DNA of 64,000 bases from Tanypteryx hageni. Its lineage: Eukaryota > Arthropoda > Insecta > Odonata > Petaluridae. The position numbers were made by a program, and so were the translations under genes. The notes under the pieces were generated by a model. The model had not been told where the DNA came from and made no database searches. It was given only the letters and a program-made list of their open reading frames with translations. Shown one piece after another: positions 1-11,572 of the stretch; within the stretch, counting starts at the first letter, position 1; each line of letters starts with the position of its first letter. Location: assembly GCA_028673005.1 (NCBI GenBank), contig CM054117.1, positions 33,576,561-33,640,560 on the forward strand, read 5' to 3'.

Positions 1-2824
1 AAAAGCTCGTCTAGGGCATTTATAATGATTACTCTTCATTTGTGAGGATTAATATTATCTTGAATGTCGAATAATTGAATCTCTGTACAAACATCCGGGA
101 TAAAGTTTTAATAACTACTACTTGGTTTGTATTACTATTGCTTTAATTTTAATGATGAACTAAATATATTTTTACTGTCTCGATTTGAAGGACAGTTAAA
201 ATAATACTGTAGTTCTGAAGGCCCAATAACAGCAACATTCGCTCGAGACGCTTACATTTCTAGAAAACTTTTCAACCCACATTGGAGGCAATTTTTCATT
301 CATTCATTTCATTCGATGGTCAGCTCTTTGGAGGGCTCGTGATTCCCGATATTGCCACATTAATCTCCGTGGCGCCACCTTATTGCCTCCTCTCCTCCCA
401 ATCCTCCATACCTCATCCTTATCTTTCCTACTCCTGCGCGTTTTCGAAGCCTCTCGAATCCCTTCAAATGGTCCGTGAGATTCCACAGAATGGAGCACGA
501 GCCAAAATTTCACGAAGCAGTAAATCATGTGTTCTTATTTAACATTTTTGAATTTGTCGACAAGACTCAATAAAATTACGATTCTCTTTTGGAGAGAATA
601 ACATTCGTAACTCATGAGAATTTTTCGCCTTTTCAATGTAAAAATTATGCGTTAGCGATAGATACATTTAGAACATATTTTAATTAAGCAGTTAAACACA
701 GGAAAAAAATATTTTAAAATAATTCTTAAATATGGAGAACTTTAACAATTTAATTTATTGATATATTATACCGATAAAATTTCTCGAGAGTACTTTATGC
801 ATCTTTATACTCAAAGAAAACAAGATAAAATCCTCTTTCATTACAATATCAAAGAGATAACCAATTTCCAAAACTGAGTGTGACAATTTTCTCTCGAAGC
901 AATTAAAAAAATAAAATCACGTAAGTATGAATTTTCAATTTATGTGGCTTGTTCATAATTACCATTCCTTCTCCTCTCATTCATTTTACTTACACATTTG
1001 TTCCTGCAACTCACTTCCGGATTTAATGTGAAAAGGTAATCTATTTAGCAGACTTCCTGAATTTTCAACGCAGAATTAATTAACAAAATATGGAATTGCG
1101 ACATGATGGAACATTTTAAAAAGCTTTCGGTACTGTTGCAGCTAAAATGATCTTGCTCCGAGTTTTTTTTTCTGCCTCAGTTACTATTCGATTGGCCACG
1201 GATTCGCGCTACACCAACAGGAGTAAAGGCGAGTAATTGGAAACTTCCAGGAAGGTTTCAACTGCTGAATTTCAAAATTGCATCGTTTGATCTCTAGCTT
1301 TTTGGGTGAATAATTAACGTATGGAAGCGTTCCTGTTTCTACGAATGCTATTCAGCTCGCGTAAAATATTAACTTGTAATTGCAGGAGACATGCGTTAGA
1401 AATTAAGGATCAAATAACGTTCGTTTCGTGTGTTTGTGTGTGTACATGTACACACCAAACAGTTTGTAAAATTAATTGCCAAAATAAGGAAAGACATTGT
1501 AGTAGTAGAGTTTGGATGACGTTTATAACATAGTCTGAACCGTAAGGCATGGAATTAACAGCAGAATGAATATCGATTTATTATCGTCATATATTTAAAC
1601 ATGTTAAAGGTTACGTTGTCTTGTTTTTCATCTCCAGCATCCCACAATTGCATAATTTACTTTATGTCCTTATATTGGCGGGAGAAAATTTAATAAAATT
1701 AATATTAAAATAAGTATTTATATTTGGATACATTTCACGATATTTCAAAGGTTCATCCATGATAAATATTGGTTTTCTAGTCCTATTCCTCAAGAATCTT
1801 ATGTCAATAATACAGCCGAACAACTAAAATGTTAATTTTATAGTCTTCACTAATTGTTGCAAGGCCAGTGATAAACTAGATATTAGGTTAATTATTTAGT
1901 CTATTTTGCTGGCTTATCGCTGATAGTTTGGTTCTCTCGTACGAAAATTAAATGAGGCAAGAGATAACAAGACATACACCGTGAAGCAGTGAAGAATACT
2001 TTTACATTTATCTCCGAAAAATTTCGGAGAGAATTTAGTTTTACGATTTAAAAACCTATAGGGACCTAACTAATCTAATATAAATTCAACAAGTTGAGAT
2101 AACATTGCAATAGAAATGACATGGTCGGACGCCTCTGAAAACTTCATCGGTAAAATTAAACCATTCTGGATCTCCCAAAGATGTAAAAATAAAGGCTTCC
2201 ATTCAGTATTCTCTACTAAGAAAACTGCAAGACAATTACGACAGCAAAACAAACAACACATCCTCCCATAACTCTATATTTTAGCAGTGCCAAGAAAATC
2301 CAATTATAATTATCGTCCATATTTATCAATAAAGAAGAATGATGTTAGCGACGAAGGATTTTCCCTTATCGAAAACTTCTCCGAAAAATTCTCCACAAGT
2401 TCAGATTCACGTCATTTTTTAACGCCTGATATCAAATAGGGGTAAACAAGAGATTTATTTCTAAGAAACGGAACCGATGATTGGCGAATTCTCCCTTTAA
2501 TCGCCCTCGACTATCCGGCTCATTAGCACATCCCTTAGACCGGCGGCGCCCGAAAAGATTTCGCGAGAAAATTGGCACCAAAGAGAGGAAGGGAGGGCAG
2601 GAGGGGGGAGGGAAAGCTCTATTTTTCTCACTCTTCTCGAGATCATACGGCAGCAATTATGAAGGCGACGATTGCCATACGGCCGAATACAGCCGAGTTT
2701 CATTTTAATTGGGAGACATTTTCGAATAACTTGGCGGTCCAGCAGGAACCGAGTATTTTTTTAAATAAACGTAGATATGACGGGACTCTGAAAGGAAAGG
2801 AACAAGCGGAATATTGCCGATATG
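1..2824. other. AT-rich noncoding stretch, nothing recognised
   Basis: I see no gene, RNA or mobile element here. The longest open frames are under 90 codons, overlap each other on both strands, and match no protein family I know. The stretch at 2480-2710 is richer in GC and G-runs than its surroundings but shows no splice-bounded open frame. It reads as ordinary intergenic or intronic DNA. Confidence 0.5.
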
Positions 2825-3194
2825 GAGAGAGAGACTAAGTGAGAGAGAGGGAGAGAGGGGGGAGGAGAAAGAGAGAGGGAGAGAGGGGGGGAGGAGAGAG
2901 AAAGAGGGAGAGAGGGGGGGGAGAGAGGGAGGGAGGGAGAGGGAGATAGGGAGGGGAAGAGAGAGAGGGAGAGAGAGGGGGAGGGGGAGAAGGGGGAAGA
3001 GGGAGAGAGAGAGGGAGAGAGGGGGGGAGGAGAGAGAGAGGGAGAGAGAGGGGGAGAGAGAGGGGGAGAGATAGGGGGAGGGGGAGAGGGGAGGAGGGGG
3101 AGAGAGGGAGGGAGAGAGGGAGGGGGAGAGAGAGAGAGGGAGAGAGGGGGGGGAGAGAGGGGGGCGAGAGGGGGAGAGAGAGAGACAGACAGAG
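2825..3194 (+). repeat. Purine-only GA/GGGA low-complexity tract
   Basis: About 370 bp of almost uninterrupted purines built from imperfect GAGA, GGGA and GGGGGGA units. It ends in a short GACAGACAGA stretch. The Arg/Glu/Gly-rich open frames on + and Ser/Leu/Pro-rich frames on - are products of the repeat and not genes. Confidence 0.95.
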
Positions 3195-3270
3195 TAGCGT
3201 GCTTACTCGAGTTAATAGCTTTTTCAACCGCATTGCGTGCATTGCAGAAAAGCCATCAATTTAATCATCG

Positions 3271-3895
3271 CCGTTGCTCCCACCTTTCCCTCCCCTCCCA
3301 CGCTTTCTCCATCGATCCCACTACCCCTCCTCTCCCTTAATGCTCTAAGCCCTACTCGACCTCCCTTCTCTATACATATCTCACCCCTCCCTTTCTACTC
3401 TACCTTACCCCTCCACCCTTCCTCCTCTTCTCTCTCCCATTATCACTCCCCTCTTTTCCCTCTCTCTTCTCCCCCCTCTCTTCCTCTCATCCCTTTCTCC
3501 TCTATCTTACCCCTTTTTTCTCCCTTCCCTTATCCCTCCTATTCTCTCTCCTCTTCTCCCTCATTTCTCCACCCCTCCCTTTTCTCCCTTCTTCTATCCC
3601 TCCTTTTCTCTCTCCTCCTCTCCCTCATTTCTCCACCCCTCCCTTTTCTCCCTTCTTCTATCCCTCCTTTTCTCTCTCCTCCTCTCCCTCATTCATCCAG
3701 TCCTTTTTCTCCCTCTTCTCTCTCCTACTCTCACTCCCTACGCCCCTCTCTCCTTCCCTGACGCTCTCATCCTAACCCTGTTATTCTCTCCCACCTCTAC
3801 TCCTTCCTCTTCTCTCCCCTCCTCCCACTCTTACCCTCACTCTCTCCTCCTCGTCCTTCTCCTATCCTCCCTTGTCTCTTCCTCACTTCTCTCTC
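3271..3895 (+). repeat. Pyrimidine-rich TCCC/TCTC tract
   Basis: About 620 bp of nearly pure pyrimidine (TCCCTC, CTCTCC, TTCTCCC) beginning some 75 bp after a purine tract on the same strand. The 174-codon open frame across it is a low-complexity Ser/Pro/Leu product and is not credible as a gene. Confidence 0.92.
3556..3683 (+). repeat. 64-bp tandem duplication inside the pyrimidine tract
   Basis: A 64-bp unit beginning CTCCCTCATTTCTCC occurs at 3556 and 3620, and a third copy starts at 3684 before diverging. The first two copies are practically identical, so the duplication is recent relative to the tract. Confidence 0.85.
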
Positions 3896-5219
3896 TCTGT
3901 CTCCTTTTCTATATCCACTCATTTGATCCAAAATCCCGCCATATTTTACTCATTACATTCACGCATTTCCGTTTTGGTTCGCAATTATCACAATCTTGAT
4001 CAGCCATTGAGGGGGATCGCCCATATCGTCTCCCCTTCCCTCTCCTCCTTTGGATCCGACACTGCATCATGATGATATTTTGAATTAAAATTTAGCCTTG
4101 GCTCCGAATTGAAGCAGCAAAATGGCCAAAGAAATAAATCCATCGCATATTTATTTGCCGCTCTCTGAAAAATCAAAATGTTCTCCCGCTTCTCCGATCC
4201 GATTTCGAGGCTAACCTAGGCGAATAGCCGAAAATAATAATCAACCCTTCGTATTAAAAAAGGGTTAAATGTAAGAAGGGACTACATAGTCTCAATTTCG
4301 CCCTAATAAAGTCTTTTGTCTGTCTGTCTGTTTGTCTATTAACACCTTTCTCTCAGACTTTAACGCTTTACTCCATTTTCTAATCCAAAAACGCCCACTC
4401 CACTCCACCTCCACCGCACCCTCCCTTACCTCCCCTATCCTCTTACCTTTCCTTATTCAAAATCCTTCTGCTACATTATTTTTTTTCTCTCTCTCTCTCC
4501 GTCTGCTTCCGATGTTCCGAATTTCGACTCCTTCTGGTCGTTTTAAGTGTCTCGTTCCGGTGGCCCTCGGAGAAGGCGCCTCCCCCGTCATCTGTCTCGC
4601 TCAAATGGAAACAAACGAACGAGGGTTTTGATAAATGAATGGCCGAGTGCGCATTAACCGAGGAAATGCGTAGTTAACACGAAAATTGACTGTCAGAATT
4701 TTCCGGCTTCTGAAACGTATGCACGGAAGCCGTTTGGTGGGTTTTTATAAACCACGTCGTCGGACGTGAATTAATTAACTCGATTTAATTCCGCTAATTT
4801 CCCGAGATGCGTTATTTTCTTATTGCGCTATCGCCTGGGGCGTTTTTTATTTTAAAGCGACGAATGGGCAAAGGTAGTTTTTGTGATATTATTCATTTGA
4901 GGATATTAACTTCTTAATAGAAAGATAAGTTCAGAGGAATAGGAGTTTTAGTAAATCCTTTGAAGTTAGCCTGTTTTTCTTTCATTCACGTTTTTTGTCA
5001 AAGATAACGTCTTCCGTGGAGAAAGGTTATTATATCTTAGAGAGAAAGAGAGTTCGTGGTGCAAAAGAATTCTGGAAGATTCTGTTGACTTTTATTTCAC
5101 GATTTCATTAATATGGAAGGATTAACTCGTCTCGTTTAATTTCTTCAGTCGCTCCTTTTAAATGGCTTTAGTTTAAGCAAATTTCATTTAAGTTCGCGTG
5201 ACGTTGGCGCTTGTGTTGA

Positions 5220-5227
5220 TGACGTCA
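5220..5227. promoter_or_regulatory. Perfect palindromic cAMP-response element motif
   Basis: TGACGTCA, the full-length CREB/ATF palindrome. Two other exact copies occur in this window, at 18679-18686 and 54207-54214. An 8-bp motif is close to the chance frequency for 64 kb, so this is a motif match only. Confidence 0.25.
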
Positions 5228-5560
5228 CATGAATTATTCAAATATGTGCCGCCTGGGAATGCATAAGTCTAAGGATACGAAATTTGAGTTTCGATATTGC
5301 TTTAATTTCGTGAAGAAGACTGGCTAAAGATAAATCGGCAGTGATCGACACGCGTTTTTAACTTGTTGTTATTAATAATATATATGTTAATAACGTAAAA
5401 AAATGAGGGTTTTAAAGCGAAGGTAACAGCCACCTTATCGTCTCGGCCTGCAGATTTGCAGGAAAATGATAAAATTGAAATCGATCAAACCGTTGGCGAT
5501 ATATTGAGGTTTTATGTGATAGACTAATCTCTGCTCGACATAGATATAGTGGTTGATGTT

Positions 5561-5639
5561 AAGGTGGCGCTGCTAACGGACATTAGACGCTGTAGGAAAT
5601 AACGTGGCGCTCCTAGCGGACATCAGTAGAAGGAAATAA
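5561..5639 (+). repeat. Two-copy 40-bp tandem repeat
   Basis: Two adjacent 40-bp units start at 5561 and 5601. Both carry GTGGCGCTNCTARCGGACAT and end in GGAAATAA. They are diverged at several positions. The GGTGGCGCTG core resembles the 3' half of CTCF-type sites, but the 5' half is missing. Confidence 0.75.
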
Positions 5640-7094
5640 ACCTTGCAGTCGCTGACCTTCACAGTAATGTGACAGAAGGCTAACTACGAAGACAATATTT
5701 AATATAATCAACCAGGCGATTTATCGACGGGCTACTGTTAGTAAATCTTTATTCACTAAGGTATCGTGAACAAGTTTTGACGGATTTTGTATTTAACAGT
5801 TTGTTTTAACGGTTTTAGACCTTGATAATGAATACATCTCCTAAAAAGTTTCTCAAGGACGTCAGTAGATTAAAACCTTAGTCGATATCTGCGCCCTTCA
5901 GAGAGCTCCCAAGGACACGCTTTATACCCCAAAGCCTGTCATTCTTCCACATAGATACGTGGCAAGTCGTATTTTCATTTGCGCGACATTGCCGTCCCCT
6001 CCCTCCCGGTGTGTCTTACCCGGCTTACAAAACACCTTCCTTAACGCGGCCCCTCTCTTCAAACCTCTCTTCAACGTCTCCTTTCTCGACACAATCTGCA
6101 ATGTTACCGTCTCCTCGCGAGGAAATCGACACCTTTTCCTCCCTTCCGATCTCGACGACCCTCCTTTGGCCTTTTATCGAATTAAACGCTCTTAGAGCAT
6201 TGGGACGCTCAATTACGCAAACTTTTTTCCAGACGGCCATTAAAAAAAAATCGTGTCTGGACTTTTTGGCAAGACGCGATGTCACGGAGTGGCGAGAGTT
6301 CCGTTTCCCCTTCGCGCCGTCGATGAGAATTTCCGCGGTGCTCGTAACACACGCCACGCGCAAATGCTCACGATTCTCTCGGATAATTACGACCTTTTTA
6401 CACGGTCTACTAAGAGTGCGATCGAAAGGGAAATGTTATTTTCCGAAAGGAAAAACTTCCTTTTGCGGATAAACGGGCGGCGATTGTTTACTGTTTTGGT
6501 TTTATTTTTTTTGGGAGAGGACTCATTACCTAGTGCGTCTTCGACACCCGGAGAGGATAATTTTCAGCACGTGTCAAGCGTGTCCGATCCTAAAGTGGCT
6601 TCTATTTATCACTGAGAGGAGAGGTATAGAAGGAAGGAAAACTCTGTTCGGATCGTCCAACGTATACAACCAATCGGTAACGCAATACCACGCGATGCGT
6701 TGGGAAGTGTCCTTGCTCACCTTTTCTTTTTCGTGCTTTCAGTTGTTTTTCTCGTTCTTCCTTTGTCAATCGTGTAGAGGCGTGTTTTTGCGCGCGCGTG
6801 TGTGTGGGCCTGTTAGTTGTTATAACTCCACGATGCAGACAAACGTGCATCGGTGATCTCGGTCGAGTTGTTGACGAATCCTAAAATCTCTCGAGGGTTG
6901 AGCTGCGCTCTTTACCATACTAATCAGCACTGTTATTATTATTATTGGTTATTTTGAATTCCTCTGAATTTACCATTTTTTTAACCATTATATATATTTT
7001 AATCACTTTCTTTCTTTATTTTTGGTGCATTCACAGCAAATTCGCCTAATGAGATTTCGGCAAAAAATGTCTCCTAGTATCGATGCTATGATTC

Positions 7095-7122
7095 CTAACA
7101 AGATGATATCTCATCTTGTTAG
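7095..7122. repeat. Perfect inverted repeat, 12-bp arms, 4-nt loop
   Basis: CTAACAAGATGA, loop TATC, then the exact reverse complement TCATCTTGTTAG. It would form a stable small hairpin in single-stranded DNA or RNA. No tract of T follows to suggest a terminator, and none is expected in this genome. Confidence 0.8.
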
Positions 7123-8451
7123 AAAATGACGAGTATTCGAGAAACGGGTGATAGATGTTATTACCGCTATTGCATATTAGTACTTGTTTACCAAGAAAAC
7201 GGTCTTTATGCATTTTACGACAATGAAAGATAAAATTATCAAAACTTTTCTTTCACAACTCGGGCACCAAAATTTTATGAATTTCATTCACTATTGAGCC
7301 AAATTGATTGATTGCCAGTTTTTTATATTTAAAATTCTTCGTCGATAACAACAAAAATCATCTAAATCACTATATTTTTACAAAGACAATGCAAAATCAT
7401 AAAAAACATTTAAAATTGGAAGGATTATGAACCATGCGATAATAGGATCCCGAGAGTAAAAGAGCTCCATTAATATTGTTTCTCTATAAAAGTGTGAGAG
7501 TATTGTAAAACCACGAACTGCACTTAACAATGGGTTTTTTATGTTTTCAAGACCGCGGCAATTTTTTCCGACCGATTAAATAATTCCATCCATCAGGCAA
7601 CAATGTTCGATTCTTCGATCTGTCAAGTTTAGATTTCTCAGCAATTCTCCGTAAAAGTCCAAGGCAAACAACTTATCAGTAAAAAATAACCCATAAGGAC
7701 GCGAGAATGAACCACTCGCAAAAATCTTTCTTCTTGGCGGAACGAATTCAATTTTTACCTCGATTCTTTTTGTCCATCAACAGCGATTGGATTAAAAAAA
7801 TTCCCGAATCCGCCAATGATACGGCGTAGGATTAAAAACAGCACGAAAACTTTTGCGATTGGTGGCGGATGATCCTTTAAGAGAAAAAAATTAAAAAATG
7901 CGCGTCTGAAAAGAACCCACGAGCATAAATTCGGAATTGGAGGAAGAAATAAAAAGCTCGAGTTTCCAATTCGATAAGAGTTGGTTCTCCATATTTATCT
8001 CTCTCTCTCTTCAACTCTCTATTTCTCGTTCGAACGAAGTAAAATAACAACGCAACGATTGAGTTTTTGAAAAATAATCCTCGATGCACGCCGAGGAACG
8101 GGGAGAACTCCAAAAAGACGCGAGGGAGTAAAAATTCGCCGGTCTACTCTGATTCTCCCCTCAGCACTCTTTTGCTCGGATCCCTTGTTTTGCATTTTTC
8201 TGCAAAAACTTTAGTTATTGCTTAATATACAATTTTGTTTAAAAATATATATATTTTATCAAAACTCTGTGCCAAACCTGCGAGGACTTAAATCCGAGCA
8301 TTAAATAATTGCATAGCCGGGTTAATGTGCCTTCATTCATTTTAAAATGTTTTGATGCATGCATGTATCGAATTCGGCACACCTGACCAGGAAAAAAACC
8401 TCGCGGAATAAAACAAAATAACTGCTTCTCACCGTCGCCACTTTTATCACT

Positions 8452-9318
8452 TGTTTCACTTATCTTTCTCCTCTTACCACCAACTCTATGTTTTCCATTC
8501 TATCCCTTCGTTTTAATCAGTTCCTCCATTCGTTTCTAGTTCTTCCATCACATTTGCTTTCCAATTCACCCTTCTGGTTCCTTTTCCCGCTCCCATTTTT
8601 CATTCTTCCTTTCTAACCCTTTCTCTTCCTTCTCTTTCACTTTTCCTTCCCGACCTTCACATCTCTCTTTCCTTCTCTCTTTCATTCCTTTTTCCAATTC
8701 TTTCTCTTCCCTTCTCCTCTCTTACAATATCTACCCTTCACTCTCTCTTCCATACTTTCCACCTCACTCTCTCCTCCTCTCTTTTCCTCCCTTCTTACCT
8801 CTTTCCAAACCTATTTCTCTCCCTTTCTTACTCTCTCACCACACCCTCCCTTTCTTTCTCCTCCTCTCTCTTCCTTGCTAACTCTTCCTTCCTCTATCCC
8901 TCATTTTCTCTTTCTTCCTTATTCTTCTCCTCCCTCCCTTCTTTCTCTCCCTTCCTATATCTTCTTCTCTTTCTCTCTCACCCTTCATTCATCCCTTTGT
9001 CTTCCCCCCTCTCTCACCCTCAATTTCTCTCACTTTATCTATCTATCTCTATCTATCAAACAACCAATCTCTCCCTTCATTCCTATCTCCCCTCACTTCC
9101 TCTCGCCCTTCCTTAATATGCCTCTCTGTCGTTCTTTCTCTGCGTTTTCCCTCCATTTTCATCCCTCTTTTCCTTCCTCCGGTCCTACCTTTCTCTTTCT
9201 CCCCTCTTTCCTCATTTCTTTTTCCTCCCTCCTTCCCTTTCTCTGCTTCCCTCTCACCCCCATTCTCCTTTCCTTCCAATCTTTGTCTCCCTCCATCTTA
9301 TTTTCTCCCTCCTTCAGA
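8452..9318 (+). repeat. Pyrimidine-rich low-complexity tract
   Basis: About 870 bp dominated by TTCCTCTCC, CCCTTTCT and CTTCC units, less pure than the tract near 3.3 kb. A few ATCTATCT units lie around 9039-9056. The 149-codon open frame at 8875-9324 encodes Ser/Leu/Pro/Phe repeats and is not a gene. Confidence 0.85.
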
Positions 9319-11572
9319 CGCTAATAGCACTCCACACGGACGAGACTTTTTCCATAAAATAAAAAAGTAGGCTCAGAAAGGAAATAAAAAGATGGAGACC
9401 AAAAAAAGCATGAGAAAGGGAGAGAAACTCTCTCCTTAAAGCTGTCTCACCTTGCTATTTACCACCTCCGCCACTCTCTACTTCTTACCTCCTGTTATTT
9501 ATTCAGCAAAAATATTTCCCTCTTCCATTTTCTCCTCCTCGATAATGTTTTTCTTTCTTCTCCTTTACTTCCGAGATGGAATGAGCAATTCCTCGGCTTC
9601 TTTAATAGGCGACGAATAAACGCAAGCAGGAGAAAGCGAGAGAAGAGAAAGAGTATAAGAATATGGGAAATGGGACGAAGAGTCGACGAAAAACGAAGCC
9701 TCTTGGATAGCGTACAGGAGTTAAAATGGCGTTGTGAAGAGAAAGAGAGCAAAGTGGTTTTTGGAGAAGAGGAGAGAGTGATGAAGTTCGGTTCTGGGTA
9801 GAGAAGGAGAAGAAAAAGAAAAAAGTCGGATGGTGGATTGCGGAGGAGAAGGGAGGATATTTATGCTTTAATCCGGGAAGGTATAGCTTTTGGGAAGATG
9901 GAATTTGAATGGTTTCTTGCCCCTCAGGAAAAAAGGGGAAGAAAATATTTCTCCGGGGCACTGATATATTAGGGAGAGGAAAGAGTCGAGAAAAAAAAAC
10001 ACTTTACTTCGACCCTTTGGTTGTTTCTCTTTCTCTCTCTCTCTCTCTCAGAACCAAAACGGTAATCACGTACGTTTCTTTTGATTTTCTAACGAGATTA
10101 ATTATTTTGTCTGACGAGATATGAGTTGTACATCTAAATGAATATGTGCTTTTTGAGAAGTGGTTTTGTGTATGACAGATGAAGAGAGTTTATTATTTTT
10201 CTTTGTTTTTCTGTTTTTTTATCTTTCCAGAGGAACATGCGAGTGCGCACGAGGCAGCGGTCACGAGTCGATCTCTACATGGATAGTCAAAACTAAACCG
10301 TGTTTCGTTCATGTAATTTAACAACGAATATATTAACGCAACTAATCCTTTGATAGAGTGTTGGAATAAACACTTCTGATTTATTTTCCTCAATGTATGG
10401 CATAAAGCTATAGAGGTTATTCAGTACTAATATTAAAGCGATACTCTAGATGACGTGAATTATCTTAATTTACTATCTATAAAAACCGAACCAAAAACTT
10501 TATTTTAATTTTCATGAATTCATTTATCGCAGAAAAGTTGTCTTTTAAAACATTTTTTGGTGTAAAATTTTACCAAGATCATAATTTCGGATTATGGTTC
10601 ACAACATAATGTTCATTTATGAAGGAATGTGTATGTCTTTTGCTATTTTAATCCATGAGAAATACTTTAGGATGACATTTAAATGTTTTTAATTGTACGA
10701 TTTTAAAAGTATACTTTGATTGATATTACTCCGTTTGCAAGGTTTTTCTGACGATGATTTTCCGCTCGGCGCGTTTCGTAGGTTTACCTTATTAGAAAAA
10801 CATTTCTCCCTCACCGTAAAATGGGACATGAAAGTCAGAACTAAGACTTTTTGTTTTAGAGGCAAACCGCAAGCGCTTTGCCCTGCAGTATTTATTATTC
10901 GGCAGAACGGGCTCCATCAAACTTAATGACTTTGCGCTGCTTTACTCGTTTACTCCTTAGATGCAAAGTACGTACGTGGCACGCGAAGTTTTCTTTCGTT
11001 TTAAAAGTTCACCGAGGAAGTGCACTGGAAAAACGACTGAGGGATTTAATCGTTTAGATGTACCCTTGAAAATTGTTTTAAAAAAGCAGTTCTCCATAAT
11101 GTATAAGAAGGAATTACGATGCGTTGATTAGTTGGCAAGAATAAATTTGATACTTTCTTGTTTAACTGGAATACGTGTCTTCCAATACTTGAGTGATTCC
11201 TTGACACAGGCATTATTTTTAATTTAGTTGTTTATATTGACAAATATTTACGGTATATATATTATCGCATTCGAGCTTTTAATCTATACGCAAAGGAAAG
11301 AATAAATTTAATGCCGTTTCCAAATGAAATCACCGCACTTTGAGTAAATCCATTCGTTAAATGAGGCTCCCAACGTTTTCACGAACTGGTATGAAACGCC
11401 CAACTAACTGGGATGAGGAAAGGCCAGGGGCGACACTTAATATGTTAATCTTATGATGAATATGATTGGCGTGGAATCGTGTTAAAATTACGTCGAGGCA
11501 CACGAATGAAATCAATCATTCGGCAATTTTGGGTAATCACATAGCGTGTCGCAATGTTCTTTCTCTCGAGAA
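9319..11572. other. Noncoding stretch; one CT microsatellite, no gene seen
   Basis: Nothing recognised apart from purine-rich sequence at about 9600-9830 and a TC microsatellite at 10025-10050. The microsatellite ends in CAG and so mimics a splice acceptor, but no open frame or downstream donor supports an exon. Confidence 0.4.

Larger units (their letters stand above)
3896..8451. other. Noncoding stretch with homeodomain-type AT sites, no gene seen
   Basis: No recognisable gene. A short GTCT microsatellite lies near 4317-4336. The segment 4640-5250 has moderate GC with AATTAATTAA-type sites, a look shared by many regulatory regions, but nothing ties it to a gene. Open frames at 5959-6860 on both strands overlap each other and match nothing I recognise. 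Confidence 0.4.

Noticed and set aside
3237..3761. 174-codon + frame and similar long frames at 2835-3242 (-), 8875-9324 (+), 21082-21813 (-) and 42376-42883 (-)
   Set aside because: All are encoded by purine/pyrimidine tracts or minisatellites, give low-complexity peptides, and have equally long shadows on the other strand or frames.
10025..10055. Splice acceptor after a CT tract
   Set aside because: A CT microsatellite ending in CAG. No open, donor-bounded exon follows.
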